Below are positions 24,069 through 33,233 of a stretch of 53,847 bases of DNA, piece after piece. A program made the translations under genes and the position numbers. The notes under the pieces are model-generated. The model had not been told where the DNA came from, did not search any database, and was given only the letters and a program-made list of their open reading frames with translations. This DNA comes from JAZDIU01 sp043804635. Its GTDB lineage: Bacteria; Chloroflexota; Dehalococcoidia; Dehalococcoidales; UBA2162. Positions within the stretch are counted from its first letter, which is position 1. Each line of letters opens with the position of its first letter. The stretch spans positions 1 to 53,847 of the forward strand of contig JAZDIU010000031.1 of NCBI GenBank assembly GCA_043804635.1. Direction: 5' to 3'.

Positions 24069-25046
24069 CTAGTCAATTTTAAGTCTCTCTTCAAACCCAT
24101 AGTTCCGATACCACTTCACGAACTTACTCAGTCCCTCTTCAAAGTCATATTCGGGCTTCCACCCTAGAAGCTTTCTGGCTTTTGAAGCATCAGCAATAAG
24201 CGTGTTGACCTCTCCAATACGCGGTTCTACATGAACTGGCTTCACAGCCTTTGACTTGCCGCATAAATCAATAAGCATATTAGCTAAATCGATAATAGAT
24301 ACCTTTTTACCAGTTCCGAAATTGATTGGTTCAGTTAATGGCTCGCTGTGATTAAAGACCAGGTCATAAGCTTTAATAGCATCGTCAACGTAAGTATAAT
24401 CCCGGGTTTGCTGACCGTCCCCATATACAATTGGTGGTACACCACTTAAAATCCTCCGAGTAAATATGGATATTACCCCTCCGTATCCGATATCTCTTTG
24501 TCGGGGACCAAAAATGTTGAACATTCTCATTATTGATATATTCATACCATACGTTTGAATATAAGCATAGCACATTCTATCGGCAGCGATTTTACTGGCT
24601 CCATAAGGATGAGAGGCATTCAAAGGATGCTTTTCATCTATCCCGGCGTACTGCGCGGAACCATATACCTCGCTAGTAGAAGCATAAATTATCTTTTTAG
24701 CATCATGCATTCTGGCTACTTCTAAGACATTTTGGGTTCCCATGACATTTACTTCGTAAGTAAGTTTGGGTTCAATGTAAGACCTGTCAACATGAATCTG
24801 GGCGGCTAAATGAAACACTACATCGACATCACGCATAATTTTTTCCAATAATTCAAAATCCCTAATATCACCTTTTATCAACTTGAAATTACGATAATCC
24901 AAAAGGTGTCTCACATTGGTAAGGTTCCCACTCAAAAAATTGTCCAAGCAAAGAACGATGTGTCCTTCTTTAGTATATTTATCGCAAAGATGACTACCGA
25001 TAAAGCCAGCACCACCAGTAATAAGCATCTTCTTAATCTTACTCAT
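24069..25046 (-). CDS. NDP-sugar epimerase/dehydratase (SDR)
   Basis: This 325-residue extended SDR has ITGGAGFIGSHLCDK at the N-terminus, the catalytic region YASTSEVYGSA with Y-x3-K in PYGASKIAAD, and FNIFGPRQRDIGYGGVISIF. HVDRSYIEP resembles dTDP-glucose 4,6-dehydratase. The STSEVYG form leaves epimerase or decarboxylase possible, so the reaction is not fixed. The start was set at 25046 (MSKIKKMLITGG), where AAAAGGAG lies just upstream. The longer frame to 25154 overlaps the preceding gene and adds a non-conserved tail. Confidence 0.88.
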   Translation of the reverse strand: MSKIKKMLITGGAGFIGSHLCDKYTKEGHIVLCLDNFLSGNLTNVRHLLDYRNFKLIKGDIRDFELLEKIMRDVDVVFHLAAQIHVDRSYIEPKLTYEVNVMGTQNVLEVARMHDAKKIIYASTSEVYGSAQYAGIDEKHPLNASHPYGASKIAADRMCYAYIQTYGMNISIMRMFNIFGPRQRDIGYGGVISIFTRRILSGVPPIVYGDGQQTRDYTYVDDAIKAYDLVFNHSEPLTEPINFGTGKKVSIIDLANMLIDLCGKSKAVKPVHVEPRIGEVNTLIADASKARKLLGWKPEYDFEEGLSKFVKWYRNYGFEERLKID

Positions 25047-25065
25047 TTCTAACTCCTTTTCCTCT

Positions 25066-27219
25066 TTAGCGATATACTTCTGAATTACCACCGGCATAAA
25101 TTTTACTTTTGTTAGAGAACATTTTCGGATATTCTGCCACAGTTTTATTCTCAATCATATCAAAACGAACGAGATAAGCATAGCCGTTAATCGTCTCATC
25201 GTTTCTTATCAGAGAGATGCGGGAACCCTTAATATCGTAGCTTGGAAGAAAACCCTGGCTCAACAGCCAATCTCTACCACGCCCTCTAGCATAGATTTTT
25301 AGTCCCGGTTCGGAATATTCTTTAACCCATTTAGCTGCATAGCTCTCTCCATCTAAAACGTACGAAGTGTCATATAACTCTCCTTTTGAATTCAGAGTTA
25401 CCGCACGTGGAAAGCCAAATATTTGCGTCATCCAGCCTGTAGTAGATAAAAAGTAAGGTATTAAGACAAAAAGTATAATCCAGTGACTCTGCAATATCAA
25501 ATACCCAGCTAATTCAATTCCACCGATAACAAAAAAAACGGACAGAAGTACAATCATCTGAAAGTAAGTCCTGGCCATACCGTAGTAGAAAGAGACGTAT
25601 GGAAGAATTACAGTAGCTACTAATATTAAGTAGCAAGCTATTGAAAGGGAAAGATATTCCACCTCGAAACCATAGTTTTGGGAATATGCCGGAAAACCTG
25701 AGTATGCTCTCCTGAATCTAAAGAGAATGAGCAAGAAACCAAAGCTTAATAAAATGACGACAAGCCAGCTAAAAACAAACTCTATCTGCTGGGGAACCTG
25801 TGATAAAGTCGCAGCTTTACCAAAAGCTGCGAGAACAGCCTGGTCCGTTTCCTCTCCCAAAAACCATTCTCCCCTGGTAAAAGTCCTATATACGAATGTC
25901 ACACCTTGAATAAAAGTAGGACCGCTCGTCTCGCTGTAGCAGAAAAACAACATAGCTAAAAAGAGAAGAAGAAGACTAAAAGTCACGTTTTGGTTCAGCC
26001 AAGCTCTAGAGGTCCGAGGGCTAGACAGCCTATCATCCTTTGCGCCTGACAATTTATTTTTAGGTGGGAAAATAAATGCTGATACTTTCATTACAACCCA
26101 AGCAAGTAATAGTACAAAGAAGAATACATACGTCACTCCATAATGAGACACAACTGTAGAAGCCAGAAAAAGGATTAACAGCGCCTTCTTGTAAAGCCCG
26201 CTAATTCCTCTGTGAAACAGAGAAACCATGGCTAAAGAAAAAAAGAATATAGCTATATTTATTCTAGCAAAAGAAAGAGTCCATAAAAATGCTATCTGAG
26301 ATGTTGTAAGGATAGAAGCTAAGAACGCGTAAAAACTACCAATATATTTTTTTGATAAAACGTAGACAGCTAATGGCAGCAGAGAAACTATCAAAGAAGG
26401 AAGAGTTTTAAATAAATATTCGGGGTCAATATTCAAGAAGCTTTGATATATAGCTGGCAGCAAAGAAATACTCAAACATGTGTCCAGTGTCCCAAACCCC
26501 AACTGGCTCCAACGGTGTTCATCAACTACTGTCCGGAATATGAAAAATTCCCGATGCGTATCTCCACCGATTATATGATTCGACCTCAGTGAATACATAA
26601 TTAAGAGCGAAATACTAATTAGAAATATCGCAATGGGAAGGACTTTAGCCGAAACTTTCTCTCTAAAAGAACATAAAGAAATAACAAAGGCAGCTATCAA
26701 AAATATCATAAACATTAAAACCAGATTGTTATCAGTAAGATTCATAATACGTGTTCCGATTATGCTTAGCAACGGGAACAACAACGGCACAATTAAAAAT
26801 GACTTCTCTAACTTAGTTAACCTAAGATTTACAAAGGACAAGTTGTAATCTCTATTTCTGAGGTAAGCTAACACTACTAAGATGATGGTTGCAAGACTGA
26901 ACGAAATCAACAGGGAACTAGTCGATAGAGGTTCATTATTTCCAAGAGCCGGCAACGCGTAGTTCAACAATAAACCAAAGAACATTATGAAGGTAAAACT
27001 TAACCCTGCTGAGAAAACTACCTTCTCAACCAATACTAATTTATTGAGTTTCAATATTATAAGGAAAAGAAAGCCGGGAACAAACGTCAGATAAAATAAT
27101 CCGGTAACCTGCCGCAGCACAGGTATGTCTAGAAGCACTGCCAGATTCACTATGGCTAGTAGTGCGATAATTCCAAAAAGGAATTTACCTGGGATCGGAT
27201 TTTTGCGTAAGCCAGTCAT
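25066..27219 (-). CDS. Large polytopic membrane protein, possibly DUF2206-type
   Basis: This 717-residue protein has more than a dozen hydrophobic helices from residue about 12 to 570, then a soluble C-terminal domain of about 130 residues. An outward loop after the sixth helix has HIIGGDTHREFFIFRTVV, an Asp-containing loop like those that bind lipid-linked sugars in GT-C enzymes. Such archaeal-type proteins are often DUF2206 or GT39-like. I infer a membrane glycosyltransferase or glycan-handling protein, without proof. It overlaps the upstream GT4 gene by 4 bp. No separate Wzx-like flippase is visible in the locus. Confidence 0.7.
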   Translation of the reverse strand: MTGLRKNPIPGKFLFGIIALLAIVNLAVLLDIPVLRQVTGLFYLTFVPGFLFLIILKLNKLVLVEKVVFSAGLSFTFIMFFGLLLNYALPALGNNEPLSTSSLLISFSLATIILVVLAYLRNRDYNLSFVNLRLTKLEKSFLIVPLLFPLLSIIGTRIMNLTDNNLVLMFMIFLIAAFVISLCSFREKVSAKVLPIAIFLISISLLIMYSLRSNHIIGGDTHREFFIFRTVVDEHRWSQLGFGTLDTCLSISLLPAIYQSFLNIDPEYLFKTLPSLIVSLLPLAVYVLSKKYIGSFYAFLASILTTSQIAFLWTLSFARINIAIFFFSLAMVSLFHRGISGLYKKALLILFLASTVVSHYGVTYVFFFVLLLAWVVMKVSAFIFPPKNKLSGAKDDRLSSPRTSRAWLNQNVTFSLLLLFLAMLFFCYSETSGPTFIQGVTFVYRTFTRGEWFLGEETDQAVLAAFGKAATLSQVPQQIEFVFSWLVVILLSFGFLLILFRFRRAYSGFPAYSQNYGFEVEYLSLSIACYLILVATVILPYVSFYYGMARTYFQMIVLLSVFFVIGGIELAGYLILQSHWIILFVLIPYFLSTTGWMTQIFGFPRAVTLNSKGELYDTSYVLDGESYAAKWVKEYSEPGLKIYARGRGRDWLLSQGFLPSYDIKGSRISLIRNDETINGYAYLVRFDMIENKTVAEYPKMFSNKSKIYAGGNSEVYR

Positions 27220-28487
27220 TTCTTCACGATACAGTCAAGAATATCAGCAAATTTTCTTGCCATCTCCCTGTGACTATACTTATTGACTTCCGCGTCGATA
27301 CCTTGGTAAACCGCCTCACCTTTAGCCTTGTATTCAAGATATAAGTTTCTTAGTATGTTCTTAATATCATCAACACTTGGAGCGTGTACTCCGGCTTTAG
27401 TCTCAATCAATAAGGTATGGACAACTGAATTTATTGAGCCTCCTATAGCCAATATAGGTCTTCTTGCTGCTAAGTATTCATATATCTTTCCGGTGTAAAC
27501 TCCCGTTTCCTCTTTACTGTCCCAATCTAAAAGCAGTAATAACTGCGACTGTCTTTGTTTTTGTAAAGCAACCTCTCTAGGAACTCCACCATATTGTTTT
27601 GCTATCCTTGACAATCCACGTCGTTCGATTTCATTATCCAGCCAGTCCACCTTACTGCCATAAAAACTGACTTCAATATCGCCTGGCTGCATAACTCCAT
27701 CTGAGATTAAAGCGTTTAAGGCAACTAACAACTTGGTAGGGTCTTGTTTCCCGGTGTAAATAGAACCTGTGTAAGTAATAGTGAATTTTGGTGTCAACTG
27801 AACCGGAGGAATATTAATTTCTTTAGGATCAAATCCGTGTGTAATCGTGCAAATCATTTTTCCTTTGTGCAATGCTTCTAATTTTTCTGCCCACTGTTGA
27901 GAAACTGTTATTAAAGCATCGGTTGCAGAAAATATCTTACGCTCTAATCTTCTATCAAATGCCTTTCGTAAAGGACCATAGCTATAATTGTGATTCTGAG
28001 ACCACAGGTCACGAAGGTCAGCAATCCAGGGAATCTTGTATCTTCTCCTAAGTTCACTGGCAATAAGATGGCTGGTTACTGGTGGGGAACTACTGATTAT
28101 AGCGTCTATCTTTTCCTGTCGCAGAAGCTCATCACCTGCCCGTATAGCAAAAGGTTTCCAGTTTTTGTCCGGGCAGGGGTAGTTAACGATCGCTCCAGCT
28201 AGAGTGAAGAAGAAATCTATTAGGGATGCGTAAGAAGATAATCCAATCTTGCTTTTTATTTGTCGCTTCACATCATCATCTTGTGGGCTCGTCTTTAGGA
28301 ACCGCCCCCAAAATCCCAAAGCGTTTCGGTAAGGTGTCTCCACAATCCTCGCTGACAAATCCCGGTATACATTCGTAGTGCCCGTCAAAATTATGGGGCG
28401 CCAACCAAATTCAGGAAGGTATTTGACTAGACCAGTTATGCGCTCTGATGCCCGTGGCAGGTGGACTATGATTAAAGCCTGTTTCAT
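27216..28487 (-). CDS. Glycosyltransferase, GT4-like
   Basis: This 423-residue GT-B-fold glycosyltransferase begins MKQALIIVHLPRASERITGLVKYLPEFGW, the usual N-terminal domain start. The C-terminal domain shows FTITYTGSIYTGKQDPTKLLVAL, the nucleotide-sugar-binding start of GT4 enzymes, and ETGVYTGKIYEYLAARRPILAIGG with the conserved Glu and Tyr-Leu-Ala-Ala. An early block DLRDLWSQNHNY is characteristic of this subgroup. Donor and acceptor are unknown. It lies 12 bp after the interrupted GT4 gene and overlaps the membrane-protein gene by 4 bp. Confidence 0.88.
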   Translation of the reverse strand: MKQALIIVHLPRASERITGLVKYLPEFGWRPIILTGTTNVYRDLSARIVETPYRNALGFWGRFLKTSPQDDDVKRQIKSKIGLSSYASLIDFFFTLAGAIVNYPCPDKNWKPFAIRAGDELLRQEKIDAIISSSPPVTSHLIASELRRRYKIPWIADLRDLWSQNHNYSYGPLRKAFDRRLERKIFSATDALITVSQQWAEKLEALHKGKMICTITHGFDPKEINIPPVQLTPKFTITYTGSIYTGKQDPTKLLVALNALISDGVMQPGDIEVSFYGSKVDWLDNEIERRGLSRIAKQYGGVPREVALQKQRQSQLLLLLDWDSKEETGVYTGKIYEYLAARRPILAIGGSINSVVHTLLIETKAGVHAPSVDDIKNILRNLYLEYKAKGEAVYQGIDAEVNKYSHREMARKFADILDCIVKK

Positions 28488-28499
28488 CTCAACGCCTGC

Positions 28500-29669
28500 T
28501 CATCTTTTGTGCCGGCGCATAAACTCAGCGTAAAGCTGTTCATATTTTCTTATCATTTTTCTCATAGTCAGTTTTGCCTTTATGTATTCTTTTGCCTTGA
28601 AAGCTTTACTCTTAGCTTCAGCCGGATGGTCAAAAATACATTGTATTGTATCGCTAAATTCCTTCTTATTACCAAATTCTACCAGATAGCCGGCACCAAT
28701 TCTCTTGACATCCATACCGGCACCGGTATCCCGACTGACTATAATAGGAGTATCACACAACACAGCTTCCAACGGTGCCCAGGCTCCTTGCTCGTATCTG
28801 GAAGTCTGCACGACCACATCAGCATCAACCAGCGCCGAGAGTTTACCGCTGCCGCTGAGGAATCCGGTAAACAGTACCTTATCCTGTAAATTCAGTTTAG
28901 CAATCAAACTATCCAGAATTGCCTTAAATCCATCGTCGTTACCGACAATTACCAGATTAGTATTGTTTCTGGCTTTAACCAATTCGGCGAAGGACTCCAC
29001 CAAAAAATCAAGCCCCTTTATCCAGTTTATCCTACCCAGGAACATGATTATCTTTTTGTCATTCAAATTGTGCTTTTGTCGGAATAGACCGGAAGAGGGT
29101 AGTTGGGAAAATTCTTCAACGGCAAAGGAAGGGTTAATTGTCTGAATCTTATTCCAATTTACCTTAAATCTTCTATATTCACTAACACCAAACTCATTTT
29201 CGGCGACGACACAATCAGCTCCACGCAATATGCGATAACCCCAAACAACATCGAATAGCCCTTTTAATAACCATTTGAAATCTCTTTTGCCATGCTCTCT
29301 TGGCAGAGAACCATGGGTATCCACGATGTAGGGGATGTCATACTTCTTAGCATAGTGATGTATCACAATATTTTGAAAGCTCCTCAGGCAATGCAGATGT
29401 ATAATATCGAAATTTCTCAGCTGTCTTCTTACCTCTCCAACCATTCCCGGCATTATGTAAAATCCACCAAGACTTTAAAGGCAATGAAAAGGCCGTACTT
29501 TAACTTCAGTCAAAGAATCGATGTATTTTTGATCCAGCTCAAAGTCACTGGTATATATGGTAACCTCGTGTCCCCTTTGAACAAGCGCCTGCGATAATCC
29601 ATAGACAAGATTGACCGTTCCCCCACCATGAGGTAGGGAAAACCAGTCGAATACCTGTAGAATCCTCAT
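28500..29669 (-). pseudogene. GT4 glycosyltransferase with one in-frame TAA
   Basis: The frame starts at 29669 (MRILQVFDWFSLPHGGG...), reads 64 codons to RPFHCL and meets TAA (plus-strand 29475-29477). It then continues in the same frame with SLGGFYIMPGM and a complete C-terminal domain to 28500. Read through, the protein is about 389 residues, the normal GT4 length, with both domains: HGGGTVNLVYGL near the start, IMFLGRINWIKGLDFLVESFAEL in the C-terminal half, and EQGAWAPLEAVLCDTPII. Nothing else is damaged. One base change (for example AAA to TAA) or a consensus error explains it. A restart at the ATG at 29453 would lack the first 72 residues and probably be inactive. Confidence 0.8.
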
Positions 29670-29672
29670 TAT

Positions 29673-31115
29673 TTAGACCTTGTGCCAGTAAGATTCGATA
29701 ATACCGCCGGCTCTCCGAGCAAATTCTCTGGCTTCCCCCCAATTTCGAAGTGAAAAAATTACAGTGGCTATTTTTTTTAAAAAAACTGGTTTGAACATGT
29801 AATATCTACCGAAAGCTCTCAATGTGAACTTCCTGAATATTTCATTCTGGAAAGCAATCAAATCATCGTCAGAACAATCTTTGGTTAAATTAATATTAAC
29901 ATTAAAGTCCCAGTCCTTAAGCGAGGTCACGTTCTTGACTAATCCTTTGTCAACGGCAAACTGAAATAGTTCAGTTCCAGGGAGAGGAGTAAACAAAGAA
30001 AAGCCATAAAAATTCAAATCCAACTCTTCAGCGAAAGCGATTGTCTGGCGAATATCCTCTTTGGTCTCGCCAGGTAAACCAATCATAAAATAACCATTAG
30101 TACTTATTCCGGCTTCCTTGGTCCACTTGACCGCGTTCCTCACTTGTTCCAAGGTTATGTTCTTCTTAAGTAAATCGAGCATCTTCTGACTACCTGATTC
30201 TATGCCATAGGCAATTTCTCGGCAGCCGGCCTGATACATAGCTCCAAGCAACTCTTTAGTCATTAGATTTACTCGCCCATTGCAACCCCAGATGACTCTT
30301 AACTGTTTTTCATTCAATACATCACAAAACTGTAAAACCCGTTTCTTATCTAGAACAAAAGTATCATCGTGAAAGAAGAACCCATTAAAACCATACCGTT
30401 CTTCTAAAAATTCCATTTCTTCATAGATATTGAGCGGGTTTCTGCCTCTCCACTTTTGCCCCCACGTATCCTTGTAGCAGAAGGTACAACTATAAGGACA
30501 GCCGCGGCTTGTAATCAGACTGGCACTTTTAATTTGGCTAAATCCATTTATTCTTGTATTGAAATTATGGAACAAGTTTTGGGAATAACGCACCATATTA
30601 AATAGATGTCTTGCCGGGAAAGGAATAACGTCCAGGTTAGCGATAGGCTCAACACAGTCTGTAAGAAAGATTTGTCCGTTGATTTTATAACCGATACCTT
30701 TGACCGAAGCTAAATTACTCCCCTCTTTTAAGACGGAAAACAGATTGAGTATCGTTCCTTCACCTTCCCCGGTAACTACGAAATCAGCCAAAGACGCCTT
30801 GAGCAATTCACGGGGAAGGCTAGTCGCTAAGGGGCCACCCAAAACCACCTTTATACAATTATCAGCTTCTTTAATCTGTTTGGTTAGCCTCAAGACCTCC
30901 TGATATTCAGTAATCATACCAGTTATTCCTACCCAGTCAACTCCGCTTACCTCTCTTACTAGGCAACCATCACTCACTTTTTCGGCGTTCAGATCAATAA
31001 CTCGGACTGTATGCCCCCCCTTTTCCAATGCGGCCGCAACGTAAGCAAGTCCGAGAGGAACCAGTACCGTTGGACTCCACGCCCTCAGTCTGGGATTTAT
31101 TAAAACGACGTTCAA
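29673..31115 (-). CDS. B12-binding-type radical SAM protein 1
   Basis: This 480-residue protein has an N-terminal cobalamin-binding-like Rossmann domain (about 1-130) and a radical SAM domain with the cluster cysteines C206-x3-C210-x2-C213 (TSRGCPYSCTFCYKD). The block VVLGGPLATSLPRELL...VVTGEGEGT is typical of the BchE/HpnP-like superfamily. No D-x-H-x-x-G cobalamin-ligand motif is obvious. Such enzymes methylate or rearrange lipids and sugars. It is embedded among glycosyltransferases, 3 bp from its neighbours, and is clearly paralogous to the gene at 35.5-36.9 kb. Confidence 0.9.
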   Translation of the reverse strand: MNVVLINPRLRAWSPTVLVPLGLAYVAAALEKGGHTVRVIDLNAEKVSDGCLVREVSGVDWVGITGMITEYQEVLRLTKQIKEADNCIKVVLGGPLATSLPRELLKASLADFVVTGEGEGTILNLFSVLKEGSNLASVKGIGYKINGQIFLTDCVEPIANLDVIPFPARHLFNMVRYSQNLFHNFNTRINGFSQIKSASLITSRGCPYSCTFCYKDTWGQKWRGRNPLNIYEEMEFLEERYGFNGFFFHDDTFVLDKKRVLQFCDVLNEKQLRVIWGCNGRVNLMTKELLGAMYQAGCREIAYGIESGSQKMLDLLKKNITLEQVRNAVKWTKEAGISTNGYFMIGLPGETKEDIRQTIAFAEELDLNFYGFSLFTPLPGTELFQFAVDKGLVKNVTSLKDWDFNVNINLTKDCSDDDLIAFQNEIFRKFTLRAFGRYYMFKPVFLKKIATVIFSLRNWGEAREFARRAGGIIESYWHKV

Positions 31116-31117
31116 CC

Positions 31118-32326
31118 TTAGTCCTCGAGATAAAATCGCAGTATTAGGGGATGACGCATCGCTTTTTTGATTTCTGCCTCTCTCTGAGCTAATTCCTTCT
31201 TAATTACTTGATGCTCCACCAGCACTACTAAGCAGTCGATCCCTTCAGCTATTTTCATAATAGAAGGATACTGATAACCTGTTACCAATGGGTCATAAGC
31301 TTTTATCTGATATCCGTCATCCCTTAATAAGTTAATAATTTTTAGAGCCGGACTATTCCTCATATCGTAGGTCTCCGGCTTATAAGTGACCCCTAGAGCC
31401 ACGATTTTGGGACTTTTTATCTCTTTAAGACTTTGCCTGATTTTGGCAGCAATTTTAAAGGGGACTTCGTCATTTACTAGGCGGGCAGTATGAACAAGAC
31501 GCGAATTAACTGGATCAATCTGTTTGATAAACCACGGATCTTTTGGAATGCAATGCCCCCCGGTCCCGATACCTGGGTTGAGTATTTTTACCCGAGGGTG
31601 CTTATTAGCTAATCTGATTGCCTCCATAACATCGATACTTAGTCCCTCAGCCACAGCGGCAAATTCATTAGCCAGGGCAATATTAACATCCCGATAGGTG
31701 TTTTCCATAAGCTTGGCAAGTTCTGCAGTAACATCATCAGTTACGTAAATATTCCCTTTAACGAAAGAGGCATATATTTCCTTAGCCATCTTAGCTGCTT
31801 TTTTGTTAAGTCCGCCGATAATCCGGTCGTTATGGACAATCTCATAGAACACCTCTCCGGGCAGTATCCTTTCCGGACAATGGGCAAGAAGAATATCTTT
31901 GTTAATCTTTAGGCCGGTCTTTTCAATCAGAGGAGCAACAATCTGCCGACACGTAAGCGGTGGAATCGTGCTCTCCACAATAACCAAATTACCTTTACGT
32001 AAATACGGCAAAATAGATCCAATTGCGGCAATTACCTGACTAAGGTCGGCAACTCGCTTCTTTTCCTCCAAAGGCGTCGCCACTGAAATAATAAATACAT
32101 CTGCCTCGCAGGGAGATTTCTGGGCACGGAGATTATTCTTTACTTCGGGTTCGCCTAATATTTGCTTGATTTCTTTCTCAGCCATATTGAGGACACCCTC
32201 GTTAATGGCATTGACGACATTTTCCTCTACATCAACCCCGATGACTTTATAGCCTACTCTGGCAAGAGCTATGGCTAAAGGCAAACCAACGTAGCCGGTA
32301 CCGATGACTACAATTTTTTTAGACAA
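31118..32326 (-). CDS. wecC: UDP-ManNAc dehydrogenase-like (WecC type)
   Basis: This 402-residue NAD-dependent UDP-sugar dehydrogenase has VIGTGYVGLPLA at the N-terminus, AHCPERILPGE, and the nucleophile cysteine in IGTGGHCIPKDPWFI. The PWFI ending marks the WecC/UDP-ManNAc group. The start was set at TTG (32326), preceded by AAGGGAG at about 9 bp and overlapping the upstream epimerase stop by 8 bp. An ATG at 32383 would add 19 non-conserved residues. With WecB two genes upstream it would give UDP-ManNAcA from UDP-GlcNAc. Confidence 0.88.
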   Translation of the reverse strand: MSKKIVVIGTGYVGLPLAIALARVGYKVIGVDVEENVVNAINEGVLNMAEKEIKQILGEPEVKNNLRAQKSPCEADVFIISVATPLEEKKRVADLSQVIAAIGSILPYLRKGNLVIVESTIPPLTCRQIVAPLIEKTGLKINKDILLAHCPERILPGEVFYEIVHNDRIIGGLNKKAAKMAKEIYASFVKGNIYVTDDVTAELAKLMENTYRDVNIALANEFAAVAEGLSIDVMEAIRLANKHPRVKILNPGIGTGGHCIPKDPWFIKQIDPVNSRLVHTARLVNDEVPFKIAAKIRQSLKEIKSPKIVALGVTYKPETYDMRNSPALKIINLLRDDGYQIKAYDPLVTGYQYPSIMKIAEGIDCLVVLVEHQVIKKELAQREAEIKKAMRHPLILRFYLED

Positions 32327-33233
32327 TTCCGTAGACTCCCTTCTGCCAGTCAATGGTCCGACGGATGCCATCTTCGAGGTCAACTGTACTTCTATGTCCT
32401 AGGTCGCGGACAGCTTTAGAAGCATCCACTTTCTTATCAATGGTAGTGGCTTCTTCGGTATCACGATACTCGACTAAAGAATCCTTCTTACCGAGGTACT
32501 TTAAAATAATATCGGAGACTCTCTTCATATCGTGTAATTCAGTCCCAGCAATATTGTAAACTTCACCGGACTTAAATTTATCCGTAATATTAGCCATCGT
32601 CCGAGTCGTATCATCAATATAAGAAGAAGTCCGCTTATGTTTGGTATAAACGGTATAAGGTAAGTTATGTAAAACTCGATATATGAAAACGCAAGTGGCA
32701 CTTCTGTACTCAGAATAATATTCGCCGGGACCGTAAGTATTAAATAATCGCAGCCGCACTGTCTCTGTATGAAATTTATCCGCCGAATTTAAAATCTGCA
32801 TCTCATTGACCCATTTACTCATTGCATAATCATTCATCTGCCTGATTGCGACTTTACCCATTACATCTTCACTCATAACTCCACGATAGTCTCCATAGAC
32901 TTCAGAACTGCTGGTAAATATCATCCTGAAGCCAAGCCGCTCCTGCATCCGAATCATATTCTTCATGCCGATAGCGTTGCTCTTCCACATCGTCTCGTAG
33001 AAATCCTCGCCGTTTCGGCGTCCAAACTCAGCCGCCAAGTGGTAAACATAGTCAAATTTTGCCTTATTCAGAAGGCTTTCAACCTGGTGAAACTCACTTA
33101 CATCGCATCTTACATAATTCGGCTCGTTGGAGTGCATCCGGTCGGAAATCCAAACTTCGTACCCTCTCTTTCTTAGCTCTAGTGTAAGGGGTTTACCAAC
33201 GGCTCCTAGACCACCGGTAACCAGTATCCTCAT
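32319..33233 (-). CDS. NAD-dependent sugar epimerase/dehydratase (SDR)
   Basis: This 304-residue extended SDR has VTGGLGAVGKPL at the N-terminus, with L-G-A-V-G in place of the usual A-G-F-I-G. The catalytic region FTSSSEVYGDYRG and Y-x3-K in YAMSKWVNEM follow, then RLFNTYGPGEYY. The reaction cannot be fixed; epimerase or dehydratase on a nucleotide sugar is likely. It lies between wecB and the WecC-like gene, overlapping wecB by 4 bp. Confidence 0.85.
   Translation of the reverse strand: MRILVTGGLGAVGKPLTLELRKRGYEVWISDRMHSNEPNYVRCDVSEFHQVESLLNKAKFDYVYHLAAEFGRRNGEDFYETMWKSNAIGMKNMIRMQERLGFRMIFTSSSEVYGDYRGVMSEDVMGKVAIRQMNDYAMSKWVNEMQILNSADKFHTETVRLRLFNTYGPGEYYSEYRSATCVFIYRVLHNLPYTVYTKHKRTSSYIDDTTRTMANITDKFKSGEVYNIAGTELHDMKRVSDIILKYLGKKDSLVEYRDTEEATTIDKKVDASKAVRDLGHRSTVDLEDGIRRTIDWQKGVYGIV

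Noticed and set aside
24069..25154. Longer start of the SDR gene overlapping the 717-residue membrane protein
   Set aside because: The first 36 residues are not SDR-like, and AAAAGGAG precedes the internal ATG at 25046.
13191..29477. Genome-wide reassignment of TAA to a sense codon
   Set aside because: Many genes in the window end in TAA at exactly the expected family length (for example dctM, ribH, pyrE), so TAA clearly works as a stop.
29545..29742. Alternative minus-strand frame over the start of the interrupted GT4 gene
   Set aside because: It is a shadow of the GT4 frame, overlaps the radical SAM gene and has no family pattern.
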